Source of the DNA: JABDKJ01 sp964609215
GTDB lineage: Bacteria; Bacteroidota; Bacteroidia; Flavobacteriales_D; JABDKJ01
Reading direction: 5' to 3'
Length of the DNA: 64,000 bases
Assembly: GCA_964609215.1 (NCBI GenBank)
Contig: CAZSQZ010000002.1
Location: forward strand, 62,001 to 126,000
Below the pieces are notes generated by a model. It was not told the origin of the DNA. It did no database searches and was given only the letters and a program-made list of their open reading frames with translations. A program made the position numbers and the translations under genes. Within the stretch, counting starts at the first letter, position 1. Every line of letters starts with the position of its first letter. This document shows positions 51,334-60,735 of the stretch, piece by piece.

Positions 51334-52800
51334 ATGAAAAAATATCTATTGGTTTTTGCTAGCCTATTGTTGGCAAGTGGGATTGTTTTATCTCAAAATG
51401 AAGTAGATGCTCTTAGATATACCTATACTGATTTCAATGGAACAGCTAGATACACATCAATGGCTGGAGCTTTTGGAGCTTTAGGAGGCGATTTATCTTC
51501 AATCTATAACAACCCCGCAGGTATAGCTGTATATAGAGCTGGCGAATTTTCATTTTCTCCGGGCTTCCTTTTTAATAGTTCAAATTCGACCTATAACGGA
51601 ACATCTACAAATGATAGTAAAGTTAACTTCAATCTAGGCAATTTGGGCTTTGCTGTTGCAATAGAAGGAAAACCAGGTAGTAAGATTAAACTAGGTCACT
51701 TTGGAATCAACTATAATCGAATTCAGGACTTTCATAATAACTACACGATAAGAGGAGAAAATACTAGCAGTTCGCTTTCAGATGTTTTTGCAAACCAGGC
51801 TTTTGGTGTTAACAGCCAGAACCTAGCGGATGAATTACCCTTTACCTCTTTATTGGCCTATGAGACTTTTTTGATTAATCCTGGAGCAGGAGCAAATGAA
51901 TATATACCCGAATTTCCAGGCGGTCTAATAGAACAGTTTCAAGGTATTGAAACAAGTGGGCGCTTAACACAAACTGATATAGCCTTTGGTTTAAATTATG
52001 ATGATCAGCTTTACCTTGGAGCTAGCATTGGTCTTGCAGGCATAAAGTATACCGAGGAAAAGATCTACAGAGAATTTATTAGAGAACAGTATGCGGATAA
52101 TCAGTTGGATGAATGGTCTTACCTGGAGAGCTTAGAAAGTTCTGGTAGTGGCATAAATTTAAATATTGGTCTTATCTATAAAGTAACGGATTTCGTAAGA
52201 GTAGGAGCCGCTTGGCACTCTCCAACTTACTATTACAGAATAGAAGATAACTGGAATACAAGCCTTTTCACGCAATTCGCTGATGGCTTTTCTTCTGATG
52301 CACAATCTGTGCAAGGGCTCAGTAGATTTAACCTAACAACTCCATCAAGATATCAGGCCAGTATTGCGGTTATTTTTGCTAAAAAGGGGCTTTTGAGTAT
52401 TGATTACGAGTTTTTAAATTATGCAAAATCAGAACTTGATCCTTCTTCTCAGAGTCAGGCAGATTTTACTTTTGCTAACAATGCAATAGCTCAACAATTC
52501 ACGAATGCGGGGAAAATTAGAGTGGGAGCAGAATATAGACTCTTGCCACTAAGCATTCGAGCTGGAGCTGGTTACAATCAAAGCCCTTACGTTTCCAATG
52601 TAGTTGAGAACACAGCGGAGAAGCTTTTTATAACCGCTGGATTAGGGATTAAAATAGGGGGAAATAAGTACTTTGACTTTGCTATAAAGCATAATCGTTT
52701 CGCTAGTGACTATTTCTTATACGACCCTAATCTGGTCAATTTGACCAAATTAGATCATAGCAATAATACATTAAGATTTACTTACGGAATAAAGTTCTAG
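51334..52800 (+). CDS. OmpP1/FadL-type outer-membrane transport protein
   Basis: A 488-residue outer-membrane beta-barrel protein with signal peptide (cleavage near LSQ). The N-terminal ARYTSMAGAFGALGGDLSSI and NNPAGIAVYRAGEF are the FadL-family plug region, and the rest alternates amphipathic strands, ending in an aromatic-rich C-terminus (TLRFTYGIKF). Family members carry hydrophobic molecules through the outer membrane. It is 18 bases after the repeat lipoprotein gene, so the two may be co-expressed. Confidence 0.88.
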   Translation: MKKYLLVFASLLLASGIVLSQNEVDALRYTYTDFNGTARYTSMAGAFGALGGDLSSIYNNPAGIAVYRAGEFSFSPGFLFNSSNSTYNGTSTNDSKVNFNLGNLGFAVAIEGKPGSKIKLGHFGINYNRIQDFHNNYTIRGENTSSSLSDVFANQAFGVNSQNLADELPFTSLLAYETFLINPGAGANEYIPEFPGGLIEQFQGIETSGRLTQTDIAFGLNYDDQLYLGASIGLAGIKYTEEKIYREFIREQYADNQLDEWSYLESLESSGSGINLNIGLIYKVTDFVRVGAAWHSPTYYYRIEDNWNTSLFTQFADGFSSDAQSVQGLSRFNLTTPSRYQASIAVIFAKKGLLSIDYEFLNYAKSELDPSSQSQADFTFANNAIAQQFTNAGKIRVGAEYRLLPLSIRAGAGYNQSPYVSNVVENTAEKLFITAGLGIKIGGNKYFDFAIKHNRFASDYFLYDPNLVNLTKLDHSNNTLRFTYGIKF

Positions 52801-53597
52801 GCTTTTGCTTTTGCCTTTGCCTTTCTTGAAGTTCTCTTTTTTGGTTTTTCTTCAACTACTGGTTTCTCACCTTTATCAACCAAAATACGACCGCAATGCT
52901 CACAAACGATAATCTTTTTATGAGATTTAATATCCAATTGTCTCTGAGGTGGAATTTTATTGAAGCATCCCCCACAGGCATCTCTCTCCACAACGACAAC
53001 CGCCAAACCATTTCTTGCGTTCTCTCTAATTCTCTTATAGGCTGATAATAGACGTTCATCTATTACTTTTTCAGCAGCCTTAGATTTCTTTGACATTGTT
53101 AACTCTTCCTTCTCTGTCTCCGCAACAATTTGATCTAACTCACTTTTCTTTGTTTTAAGATCTTTATTTCGACCTTTTAAAACATCCTTTGACTCATCAA
53201 TAAGAGTTTTCTTCGCATCTATCATAGCGCCAAACTCCTTGATTCTCTTTTCTGACAATTGAATTTCCAAATCCTGAAATTCTATCTCTTTATTCAAGGA
53301 TTCAAATTCTCTATTATTTCGAACCTTACTTTGTTGCCCTTCATATTTCTTAATAGCAGCCTTGGATTCCTTTATGGCAGTCTTCTTCTCAGTAACTTGA
53401 TTCTCTAGATCTTTGATTTCATCTTCAAGTTTTGTCAATCTAGTTTCCAAACCTTGAACCTCATCTTCTAAATCCTGAACCTCTAAAGGAAGCTCTCCCC
53501 TGGTGAATCTGATTTCATCAATTTTAGAATCAATTTTTTGTAAAGTCCAAAGAGCATCTAATTTCTGCTCAATTATGTTTTCTGATTTTGTAGCCAT
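52797..53597 (-). CDS. Coiled-coil zinc-ribbon protein (CT398-like)
   Basis: A 266-residue protein. About 190 residues form a long antiparallel coiled-coil, followed by a C4 zinc ribbon with CGGC (around 207) and CEHC (around 233), and a Lys/Ala-rich tail. It resembles the CT398/DUF164 family, linked in literature to nucleic acid or secretion functions; the role is not settled. It starts 2 bases after the NIF3 gene and converges with the OmpP1 gene. Confidence 0.8.
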   Translation of the reverse strand: MATKSENIIEQKLDALWTLQKIDSKIDEIRFTRGELPLEVQDLEDEVQGLETRLTKLEDEIKDLENQVTEKKTAIKESKAAIKKYEGQQSKVRNNREFESLNKEIEFQDLEIQLSEKRIKEFGAMIDAKKTLIDESKDVLKGRNKDLKTKKSELDQIVAETEKEELTMSKKSKAAEKVIDERLLSAYKRIRENARNGLAVVVVERDACGGCFNKIPPQRQLDIKSHKKIIVCEHCGRILVDKGEKPVVEEKPKKRTSRKAKAKAKA

Positions 53598-53599
53598 AT

Positions 53600-54694
53600 T
53601 TAATAATATCTAACCGGATTTGTATTCAGTTCCGTCAAAAGGACGACAAAATTAGGAAATTTTTCCATTAACCTATCACTTAATAGACCTATTGTGTGTG
53701 CTTCACTCTCATAATGTCCAATATCCGCAATAATTATTTGATTATCTGCATCAAAAAACTCGTGATACTTAAAGTCTGAGGAAATGTAGATATCCGCGTT
53801 CTCCGCTATTGCAGCCTTCAGACCAAAACTACCAGAACCACCCATGAAGGCAACCTTTTTCACACTTGATTTACAAAGCGCTGTATGTTTAATAGTGTTC
53901 ACATTCAGTTTGTTTTTGAGGTGATCGAAAAAAATCTTAACTGGCATTTCTTCCTCCAAAACCCCAAACATACCGGAACCAACAAACTGATTTTGATTTT
54001 CCAAGGCAATGATCTGATATGCAACCTCTTCATAGGAATGCGCATTTCTCATTGCAGTAAGCACCTTATTCTGAATGTGTGAAGGAAAAACACACTCTAT
54101 TTTGATCTCATTTCCATGATGTCTTTTTCCTTTTTCACCAATCGAAGGACTCGCCTTTTCGCTAGGCATAAAAGTACCCTCACCTAAAATATTAAAACTA
54201 CACTCTGAATAGTTTGAAAATTCTCCTACTCCTGCAGAAAACAAAGCCATCCGCATTTTCTCGCTTTCTTCCTCAGGGCAGTACACCTCCAACTTGGAAA
54301 GCAATTGTTTTTTGGGCATCAGAATCTTCGGGTTTTCTATTCCAATTTGTTGGGCAAACTTCCCGTTGACTCCTGTGTGAACATTATCCAAATTAGTATG
54401 AATAGCGTAAATCGCAATATCATTCTTTACAGCCTTAATTACCGTTCTTTCTACATAGTTTTTTCCATTTAGTTGTTTCAGGCTTTTGAAAACAATGGGA
54501 TGATGAGCAACGATAAGATTACAACTACGTTCTAAAGCCTCATCTATAGTTTGCTCCAAACAATCTAAAGTGCACAGGATACCTTTTACTTCCCAATTCT
54601 TATCTCCAGTAATCAGACCTGAATTATCATAAGATTCTTGAAATGCCTTAGGCGCCCAAGACTCTAAAAAAGATATAATGTCTTTTATTTTCAT
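53600..54694 (-). CDS. NIF3/YbgI-family dinuclear metal protein
   Basis: About 364 residues. Metal ligands of the family are present: VAHHPIVFK (His-His), AIHTNLDNVHTG and IADIGHYESEAH at the C-terminus. A central inserted domain (about 125-235) is typical of long Gram-positive and Bacteroidota forms. It is annotated in some genomes as GTP cyclohydrolase I type 2, but the function is unproven. ATG 54694 (MKIKDIISFL) is chosen over 54730 as it opens the conserved N-terminus. Confidence 0.9.
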   Translation of the reverse strand: MKIKDIISFLESWAPKAFQESYDNSGLITGDKNWEVKGILCTLDCLEQTIDEALERSCNLIVAHHPIVFKSLKQLNGKNYVERTVIKAVKNDIAIYAIHTNLDNVHTGVNGKFAQQIGIENPKILMPKKQLLSKLEVYCPEEESEKMRMALFSAGVGEFSNYSECSFNILGEGTFMPSEKASPSIGEKGKRHHGNEIKIECVFPSHIQNKVLTAMRNAHSYEEVAYQIIALENQNQFVGSGMFGVLEEEMPVKIFFDHLKNKLNVNTIKHTALCKSSVKKVAFMGGSGSFGLKAAIAENADIYISSDFKYHEFFDADNQIIIADIGHYESEAHTIGLLSDRLMEKFPNFVVLLTELNTNPVRYY

Positions 54695-54714
54695 TAGGCG
54701 AATATAGTTTAGCG

Positions 54715-54754
54715 AAAAAGAAAACCCCAATCTCGAATTCCGAAATTGGGGTTT
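54715..54754 (-). terminator. Rho-independent terminator of tlpA-like gene
   Basis: AAACCCCAAT (54722-54731) pairs with ATTGGGGTTT (54745-54754) on a 13-base loop. On the minus strand a T-rich tail follows. It lies 20 bases beyond the stop of the TlpA-like gene. Confidence 0.8.
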
Positions 54755-54774
54755 AACAAAAATATTTTTTGGGG

Positions 54775-55317
54775 TTATTTAAAGCTCTTTACATGGCCAT
54801 CAAGCTGCTTATGCAATCCAACTCCTCTCAGTTGATCGCCTTTTGCAACAATAACTCCATTCTCATCTATTAAAAAAGCAGAAGGAATAGAACGCACACC
54901 ATAAGTAGCTGCGGCAGCAGAATTCCAACCTTTAAGATCGCTTACATGATACTTCCATTTCAAGCCATCCTTTTTTATTGCAGCTTCCCAACTCGCTTTT
55001 GTTTTATCCAGAGAAACTGAAAATACTTCAAATCCTTTTGCACTTTTAAATTTAGCTTTTTGGTACTTGTCGTAAGCAGCAACAACATGCGGATTCTCTC
55101 TCCTACATGGTCCACACCAAGAAGCCCAAAAATCAACTAAAACCATATTCCCTTTCAAATCAGAAAGTTTCATTATTTTTCCGTCTGGACTTTCAAAAGA
55201 TAATTCTGGTGCTTTATCCCCAATATTAGTTCCAACCACCAATGGAGCTTCATTTGTCATTGCCACTGAAAACAGTGTTAAGCCAATAATTAAAGCAATA
55301 TTTTTAATTTTTTTCAT
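54775..55317 (-). CDS. TlpA-family thiol-disulfide oxidoreductase
   Basis: A 180-residue thioredoxin-fold protein with signal peptide (hydrophobic 5-20). The active site is FWASWCGPCRRE and the cis-Pro loop RSIPSAF. The insert of TlpA/ResA proteins is present (DLKGWNS...). It should reduce disulfides in the periplasm, for example in cytochrome or envelope protein maturation. It is monocistronic with its own terminator. Confidence 0.9.
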   Translation of the reverse strand: MKKIKNIALIIGLTLFSVAMTNEAPLVVGTNIGDKAPELSFESPDGKIMKLSDLKGNMVLVDFWASWCGPCRRENPHVVAAYDKYQKAKFKSAKGFEVFSVSLDKTKASWEAAIKKDGLKWKYHVSDLKGWNSAAAATYGVRSIPSAFLIDENGVIVAKGDQLRGVGLHKQLDGHVKSFK

Positions 55318-55466
55318 CTTTATATATTTCTCTGAATCACCTAGCTAAGTTAACTTTTTTTGCCTTAGCTTTTCTCGACCTAATCAGTGCAATAACCAAG
55401 CCAAAATATAAGGAAATCAGGTTGTTTTCATATTACGTACCTTTCTAGCTAATGTTACTTAGATAA

Positions 55467-55730
55467 CTATGAGTGCTTTGCTTTACAGTAGCTACACTGA
55501 GAATAATTCGAATGCTTTTTCAATTTTATCCCATCTAAATGATTCACAATGAATTCTTGTATAAAAGCGTAATTGGCCTCTTTATTATTCACATCAATTT
55601 GCTTGTCCTTAGCAATTTCGAAGTATTTCTTATCCCATTCCTGTTTACCCCAACAATTTGGGCAAACTCCTTCGGGTGCCTCCATTAAGAGAGATCTTTT
55701 ATTACCAAACAACCAACTAAATAACCCCAT
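55467..55730 (-). CDS. Small zinc-ribbon-like protein following murA
   Basis: An 87-residue protein with two CxxC pairs, CPNC (about 23-26) and CSYC (about 79-82), likely one zinc site. The N-terminus MGLFSWLFGNKR is amphipathic and could touch the membrane. It shares one base with the murA stop and is thus co-translated. No function can be given. Confidence 0.7.
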   Translation of the reverse strand: MGLFSWLFGNKRSLLMEAPEGVCPNCWGKQEWDKKYFEIAKDKQIDVNNKEANYAFIQEFIVNHLDGIKLKKHSNYSQCSYCKAKHS

Positions 55731-57037
55731 TAATCAAGCCTTTTAATTTGAGCACCTATATTATTCAATCGTTTATCAATATTCTGATATCCTCTATCAA
55801 TTTGATGGACGTTGTGTATTACACTTTTGCCCTGAGCTGATAGAGCTGCTATGAGCAATGAAACACCGGCCCGTATATCCGGACTAGTCATTGAAATACC
55901 TTTTAAGGGATATTTTTTATCTATTCCAATAACTGAAGCTCTATGGGGGTCACAAAGAATAATTTGAGCACCCATGTCTATCAGCTTGTCCACAAAAAAC
56001 AATCTGCTTTCGAACATTTTTTGATGAACCAGAACAGAACCTTTGGCTTGTGTAGCTGTCACTAAAACAATACTTAACAAGTCTGGCGTGAAACCTGGCC
56101 AGGGAGCATCTGCAACCGTCAAAATGGAGCCATCAATAAATGTTTCTATCTCATAATGATCCTGAGCTGGAACAAAAATATCATCTCCTCTTCTTTCCAA
56201 TTTTATTCCGAGTCTTTTAAAGATCAAAGGAATCTGACCTAACTCATCATAGGAAACATCCTTAATTGTAATCTCAGAAGCAGTCATTGCAGCTAAACCA
56301 ATAAAGCTTCCAATTTCAATCATATCAGGCAAACAACGATGATCTGTGCCACCCAATTTCTCAACTCCTACAATAGTCAATAGATTTGAGCCTATTCCAG
56401 ATATTTTAGCGCCCATTCTATTCAACATTTTGCAAAGTTGTTGAAGGTACGGTTCACAGGCCGCATTGTAAATAGTAGTTGTTCCCTCGGCAAGAACAGC
56501 GCTCATAACAATATTTGCAGTTCCTGTGACTGAAGCCTCATCTAAAAGCATGTATGCGCCTTTTAATTTATCCGCTTCTACGCCATAAAAACTGCTTCCT
56601 TTTTCATATTTAAATTCCGCACCCAGATTAATGAATCCTTGAAAGTGCGTATCCAATCTTCTTCGTCCAATCTTATCCCCACCCGGCTTCGGAATATATC
56701 CCTTACCAAATCTTGCAAGCAAGGGCCCAACAATCATAATTGACCCTCTAAGTCCAGCCCCTTTCTGTTTGAACTCAGGTGAACTCAAATAGTCGAGATT
56801 AATGTCGTCCGCCTGAAATGAAAAGGTTTCATGACCTACTTTCTCCACCTTTGATCCTAGGCTTGCAAGCAAATCCATTAATCTTCTGACATCAACAATG
56901 TCAGGGATATTTGAAATAGTAACTTTTTCTGGAGTTAACAGCGTAGCTGAAATAATTTGGAGCACTTCGTTTTTCGCTCCTTGAGGAATGATTTCTCCAT
57001 TTAGTGGATTTCCTCCAATTACTTCGAATGTTCCCAT
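55730..57037 (-). CDS. murA: UDP-GlcNAc enolpyruvyl transferase (MurA), Asp active-site form
   Basis: A 435-residue EPSP-synthase-fold enzyme for the first committed step of peptidoglycan synthesis. PQGAKNE (Lys22-Asn23) and the two pseudo-symmetric domains are present. The catalytic loop reads PKPGGDKIGRRRLD, with Asp121 (codon GAT at 56677-56675) where E. coli MurA has Cys115. Asp at this position is active but insensitive to fosfomycin alkylation. The gene is 1 base after the DUF4290 gene. Confidence 0.95.
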   Translation of the reverse strand: MGTFEVIGGNPLNGEIIPQGAKNEVLQIISATLLTPEKVTISNIPDIVDVRRLMDLLASLGSKVEKVGHETFSFQADDINLDYLSSPEFKQKGAGLRGSIMIVGPLLARFGKGYIPKPGGDKIGRRRLDTHFQGFINLGAEFKYEKGSSFYGVEADKLKGAYMLLDEASVTGTANIVMSAVLAEGTTTIYNAACEPYLQQLCKMLNRMGAKISGIGSNLLTIVGVEKLGGTDHRCLPDMIEIGSFIGLAAMTASEITIKDVSYDELGQIPLIFKRLGIKLERRGDDIFVPAQDHYEIETFIDGSILTVADAPWPGFTPDLLSIVLVTATQAKGSVLVHQKMFESRLFFVDKLIDMGAQIILCDPHRASVIGIDKKYPLKGISMTSPDIRAGVSLLIAALSAQGKSVIHNVHQIDRGYQNIDKRLNNIGAQIKRLD

Positions 57038-57697
57038 TTAATATCTTCTTCTTTGTCTGCTATGATTTTTTCCCTTGGAACCTTTTTTCGAGCCACCCTT
57101 TGACCCCATCTTCCTTTTAGGCCTTCTATTCGAACTAACAATATCCGCAGTTGCAGCAAAAGTAACATCTTCAGGAGCGACCTGAAGCTTGCCATCAGAT
57201 AATTCCAAAATATGGCCAAGAATTACTTCGTCTCTAACACTATCTCTATTCCATGTTAAATAGAAACGCTTCATTAGGTTAGCAATAAGATTTACTAGAT
57301 ACTTTTTCTCTGCCGGATCCTCCATATCTGTCGCCTTCTTTATCAACTCCTGAACAGCTTTGCCATAGTGCCCATATTTTGGTCTTCCTGTTGGATAAGC
57401 AATTCTAGCTGGTTTCTCCTGAAAAGTTTCTTTTTGAGGAATGGGATATGGTGAATCAACATCTAAATCAAAATCAGCCATGATATAAAGATGATCCCAT
57501 AACTTATGCGTATAGTCTTCAATATCTCTTAAATGCGGATTTAGCTGCCCCATTACCTTAATAATTGCTTGCGCAACTTTGTTTCTCTCTTCCTTATCTT
57601 CAACTCCTTTACAAAAGCTCACCATCTTTTGGACGTTTCTTCCATACTCTGGAAGAGATAAATAAGGTCTTGTTGAATTATATTCTAATCCTGTCAT
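57038..57697 (-). CDS. DUF4290-type protein
   Basis: A 219-residue protein with the features of the Bacteroidota DUF4290 family: LEYNSTRPYLSLPEYGRNVQ at the N-terminus, NPHLRDIEDYTHKLWDHL and FYLTWNRDSV in the middle, and a strongly basic, Gly/Ser-rich tail (last ~25 residues). It is soluble, mainly helical and of unknown function. It is next to murA with no gap, a common linkage in this phylum. Confidence 0.85.
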   Translation of the reverse strand: MTGLEYNSTRPYLSLPEYGRNVQKMVSFCKGVEDKEERNKVAQAIIKVMGQLNPHLRDIEDYTHKLWDHLYIMADFDLDVDSPYPIPQKETFQEKPARIAYPTGRPKYGHYGKAVQELIKKATDMEDPAEKKYLVNLIANLMKRFYLTWNRDSVRDEVILGHILELSDGKLQVAPEDVTFAATADIVSSNRRPKRKMGSKGGSKKGSKGKNHSRQRRRY

Positions 57698-57756
57698 TTT
57701 TTATTTTAAAGCGCTAAATTAATCAAATATGGCTAATTAAAAACCAAGGAGCTGTT

Positions 57757-60063
57757 CTAGCTTTCTAGAACTTTAAGTTTTGCAAATTTTAAAAGTAATT
57801 GCTTATGACCAACTCGAGTAAAAAAGATAGTCGCTTTTAAATTTGGATCTTCACCTTCAATTTTAATAACCTTACCCTTTCCAAACTTCAAATGCATTAC
57901 CTCATTACCAACTTCTAAATTCAATAACTCACTTTGGATATTACCCATTGCCCGAGTAACTTTTTTTAACTTTTTGTTTAATGGTCTTACTGGTTTGAAC
58001 TGCTCTGGTTTCCGAACAATGGGTTTTTTATTCCAGCCTCCACCAAAACCATCATCCTCATCCCAATTAAATGCTTTGGTTCTGATATCCTTATCAGGAT
58101 AATCTAAATAATCCGAGTCTATTTCTTCAATAAATCTACTTGGCTCGCAGTAAATAAGATTTCCCCATCTAAACCTACTTGTTGCGTATGAAAGTGTTAC
58201 TTGAGTCATTGCTCTGGTCAATGCAACATAAAACAATCTCCTCTCTTCTTCCAAATCCTTTCTTGAATTCATGGTCATTTGAGAAGGAAAAAGACTTTCT
58301 TCCATCCCAACAATATTTACATAAGGAAATTCTAAGCCCTTTGCCATATGAACCGTCATTAAAGAAACATGATTATTTTCTTCAGGATCATCACCTTCTG
58401 AATCGGCATCGGTAAGCAAAGCTACATCTAGAAGAAAATCACTAAGTGTTTGAATACCATCCTCAGTCTGCGTATTTTCAGATTCTGAGAATTCTTTCAA
58501 TCCGTTCAGAAGCTCTTGAATATTCTCATATCTGGCAACACCCTCAGGACTTTTGTCAGAATAAAGATCCTTTAAAATCCCAACATGCTTAGCAACCTCG
58601 TAACCCAATTCATAAGCATTTATAGATTCCAGAGAACTAGCAAATCTTTGAATCATCGTAGAGAAATCTATTAGCTTTCTTTTGATGCTACTATTTACTT
58701 TAAGCTCCAGTTCTTCGGTCTTTGTAATAACATCCCAAAGTGATACCGAATTTTCATTTGCACAAAGTATGATTCTATCCAAAGAAGTTTTGCCTATACC
58801 TCTTGCCGGATAATTAATCACTCTCTTAAAAGCCTCTTCATCATTCGGATTGCATATTAACCTATAATATGCCAATAGATCTTTGATTTCCTTTCTTTGG
58901 TAAAAAGATAATCCTCCATAAATCTTATAAGGTATGTTTATCTTCCTTAGGGATTCTTCCAAAGCCCTAGATTGAGCATTGGTTCTATACAGAATTGCAA
59001 AGTCCGAATTCTTTAATTGCTTGGACATCTTGACTTGAAAAATCTGGTTAGCAACATATGCTCCTTCCTCGTTGTCAGAATTTGTTTTTACAACTTTTAT
59101 CTTTTCACCGTCTTTATTGCTAGTCCAAACCTTTTTCTTTATTCTGTCTTTGTTCTTATCAATTAATGAATTTGCTGCTTCAACAATATTATTAGTGGAA
59201 CGATAATTCTGTTCTAGCTTAAACATCTGACAATCCTGGTAGTCTTTTCTGAAATTTAGAATGTTTTGAATATTGGCTCCTCTAAAACCATAAATACTTT
59301 GAGCATCATCACCTACCACACAAATATTTTCGTTCATAGCAGAAATCTTCTTCACTATTAAATATTGAGAGTAATTGGTATCTTGATACTCATCTACCAG
59401 CACATGACTAAACTTATGCTGGTACCTATATAAAGCATCTGGAAAATCTCTAAACAAAACATTAGTCTTATACAACAGATCATCAAAATCCATTGCTCCA
59501 GCTTTAAAGCAACGTAAACAATACTCGGCATAAACCATCCCCATCTGATCACGACCACTTTGACTATCTTCGTACATAATCTCTTCATTGGCCATATAAG
59601 CCTTTGGTCCAATTAGATTATTTTTTGAATTGGAAATTCTTGAACAGACAATATTCACCTTATACATTTTATCGTCTAACTGTTTTTCTCTTATAATAGA
59701 CTTTATAAGACTTTTTGAATCCTGAGTATCGTAAATGGTAAAGTTGGATGGATATCCTAATTTTTCTGACTCGAACCTAAGAATTCTAGCAAAAACGGAA
59801 TGAAATGTACCCATCCAAATATTTTTTGCTTCTGATTCTCCAATAATTGAAGCAATCCTAGATTTCATTTCCCGCGCTGCCTTGTTGGTGAAAGTAAGTG
59901 CCAAAATCCTAAAAGGGTCAACACCGTTCTGAATAATATTTGCAATTCTATAGGTTAGCACACGAGTCTTTCCGGAACCTGCTCCAGCGATCACCATCAT
60001 GGGTCCAGTCAATTTCTCAACAGCTTCACGCTGGTTCTCGTTTAGATTGCTCAAAAAATTCAT
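57757..60063 (-). CDS. UvrD/PcrA-type superfamily 1A DNA helicase
   Basis: A 768-residue 3'-5' helicase. Q-motif region NLNENQREAV, Walker A GAGSGKTRVLTYR, motif Ia LTFTNKAAREMKSRI, motif II VDEYQDTNYSQY, motif III GDDAQSIYGFRGA, motif IV QNYRSTNNI, motif V VSLMTVHMAKGLEFPYV and motif VI YVALTRAMTQ are all present. The C-terminus has a Tudor-like VMHLKFGKGKVI region typical of PcrA. It acts in repair and in removing proteins from DNA. A -7 element lies very close upstream. Confidence 0.95.
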   Translation of the reverse strand: MNFLSNLNENQREAVEKLTGPMMVIAGAGSGKTRVLTYRIANIIQNGVDPFRILALTFTNKAAREMKSRIASIIGESEAKNIWMGTFHSVFARILRFESEKLGYPSNFTIYDTQDSKSLIKSIIREKQLDDKMYKVNIVCSRISNSKNNLIGPKAYMANEEIMYEDSQSGRDQMGMVYAEYCLRCFKAGAMDFDDLLYKTNVLFRDFPDALYRYQHKFSHVLVDEYQDTNYSQYLIVKKISAMNENICVVGDDAQSIYGFRGANIQNILNFRKDYQDCQMFKLEQNYRSTNNIVEAANSLIDKNKDRIKKKVWTSNKDGEKIKVVKTNSDNEEGAYVANQIFQVKMSKQLKNSDFAILYRTNAQSRALEESLRKINIPYKIYGGLSFYQRKEIKDLLAYYRLICNPNDEEAFKRVINYPARGIGKTSLDRIILCANENSVSLWDVITKTEELELKVNSSIKRKLIDFSTMIQRFASSLESINAYELGYEVAKHVGILKDLYSDKSPEGVARYENIQELLNGLKEFSESENTQTEDGIQTLSDFLLDVALLTDADSEGDDPEENNHVSLMTVHMAKGLEFPYVNIVGMEESLFPSQMTMNSRKDLEEERRLFYVALTRAMTQVTLSYATSRFRWGNLIYCEPSRFIEEIDSDYLDYPDKDIRTKAFNWDEDDGFGGGWNKKPIVRKPEQFKPVRPLNKKLKKVTRAMGNIQSELLNLEVGNEVMHLKFGKGKVIKIEGEDPNLKATIFFTRVGHKQLLLKFAKLKVLES

Positions 60064-60067
60064 TGCT

Positions 60068-60075
60068 CAAAAGTA
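60068..60075 (-). promoter_or_regulatory. -7 element directly before the helicase start
   Basis: TACTTTTG on the minus strand ends 4 bases before the ATG of the UvrD-type gene, which would give a leaderless or nearly leaderless mRNA. The -33 TTG is not seen. Confidence 0.4.
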
Positions 60076-60264
60076 TAATTAATCCCTCGAATTGGACTCT
60101 GAAAATGATCATCAATAATTAACACCAAAAAATATCATATAATTACCCAAACTTCCTTCTACAAACCAATTACATAAATATTTGATTTTCAGGAACTAAT
60201 CTCTCAAAAAACCGTATTCCTCTAAATCCAACCAAAAAAAGGTGATTTTATTGAAAAACACGGG

Positions 60265-60294
60265 TTGATTTGTAAAGAAAAAAGCATACATTTG
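60265..60294 (+). promoter_or_regulatory. Perfect Bacteroidota promoter of the str/S10 operon
   Basis: TTG (60265-60267), exactly 19 bases, and TACATTTG (60287-60294) match TTG-N19-TAnnTTTG. It gives a leader of about 50 bases before rpsL. Confidence 0.85.
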
Positions 60295-60297
60295 CAC

Positions 60298-60319
60298 CCC
60301 CTTAAAAAAGGGGCTTTTT
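60298..60319 (+). promoter_or_regulatory. Terminator-like hairpin at the 5' end of the rpsL leader
   Basis: CCCCTT/AAGGGG with loop AAAA, followed by C and five T, directly after the -7 element. It is at or very near the transcription start, so true attenuation is doubtful. It may stabilise the mRNA end or pause early transcription. Confidence 0.4.
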
Positions 60320-60348
60320 ACTATTGGATTAAATTATTAGAAGAAAAT

Positions 60349-60723
60349 ATGCCTACTATTCAACAATTAGTGCGGAAAGGACGCATCACGAAAAACAAGA
60401 CAAGTAAGTCAGCTGCACTTCAGTCTTGTCCTCAGCGAAGAGGCGTTTGCGTAAGGGTTTACACTACTACTCCAAAGAAACCTAACTCAGCAATGAGAAA
60501 GGTTGCTAGGGTAAGATTGACTAACGGAAACGAAGTCAATGCTTATATAGGAGGAGAAGGACACAATCTTCAAGAACACAGTATTGTTCTCGTAAGAGGT
60601 GGAAGAGTAAAGGATCTTCCTGGTGTAAGATATCACATTGTTAGAGGAGCATTAGATACTGCAGGTGTTGAAGGCAGACTTCAAAGACGTTCTAAATATG
60701 GTGCTAAAAAACCTAAGAAATAA
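60349..60723 (+). CDS. rpsL: 30S ribosomal protein S12
   Basis: A 124-residue S12 beginning MPTIQQLVRKGR. TPKKPNSAMRKVARVRL and GGRVKDLPGVRYHIVRG are the decoding-centre loops. The two Lys residues whose change gives streptomycin resistance are wild type. ATG 60349 is the start; an upstream in-frame TTG at 60265 is the promoter -33 element. First gene of the str operon. Confidence 0.98.
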   Translation: MPTIQQLVRKGRITKNKTSKSAALQSCPQRRGVCVRVYTTTPKKPNSAMRKVARVRLTNGNEVNAYIGGEGHNLQEHSIVLVRGGRVKDLPGVRYHIVRGALDTAGVEGRLQRRSKYGAKKPKK

Positions 60724-60735
60724 AGCTGAAACAAG

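Noticed and set aside
60265..60348. N-terminal extension of S12 from TTG 60265
   Set aside because: The TTG is the -33 element of a perfect promoter and S12 has a canonical start at 60349.
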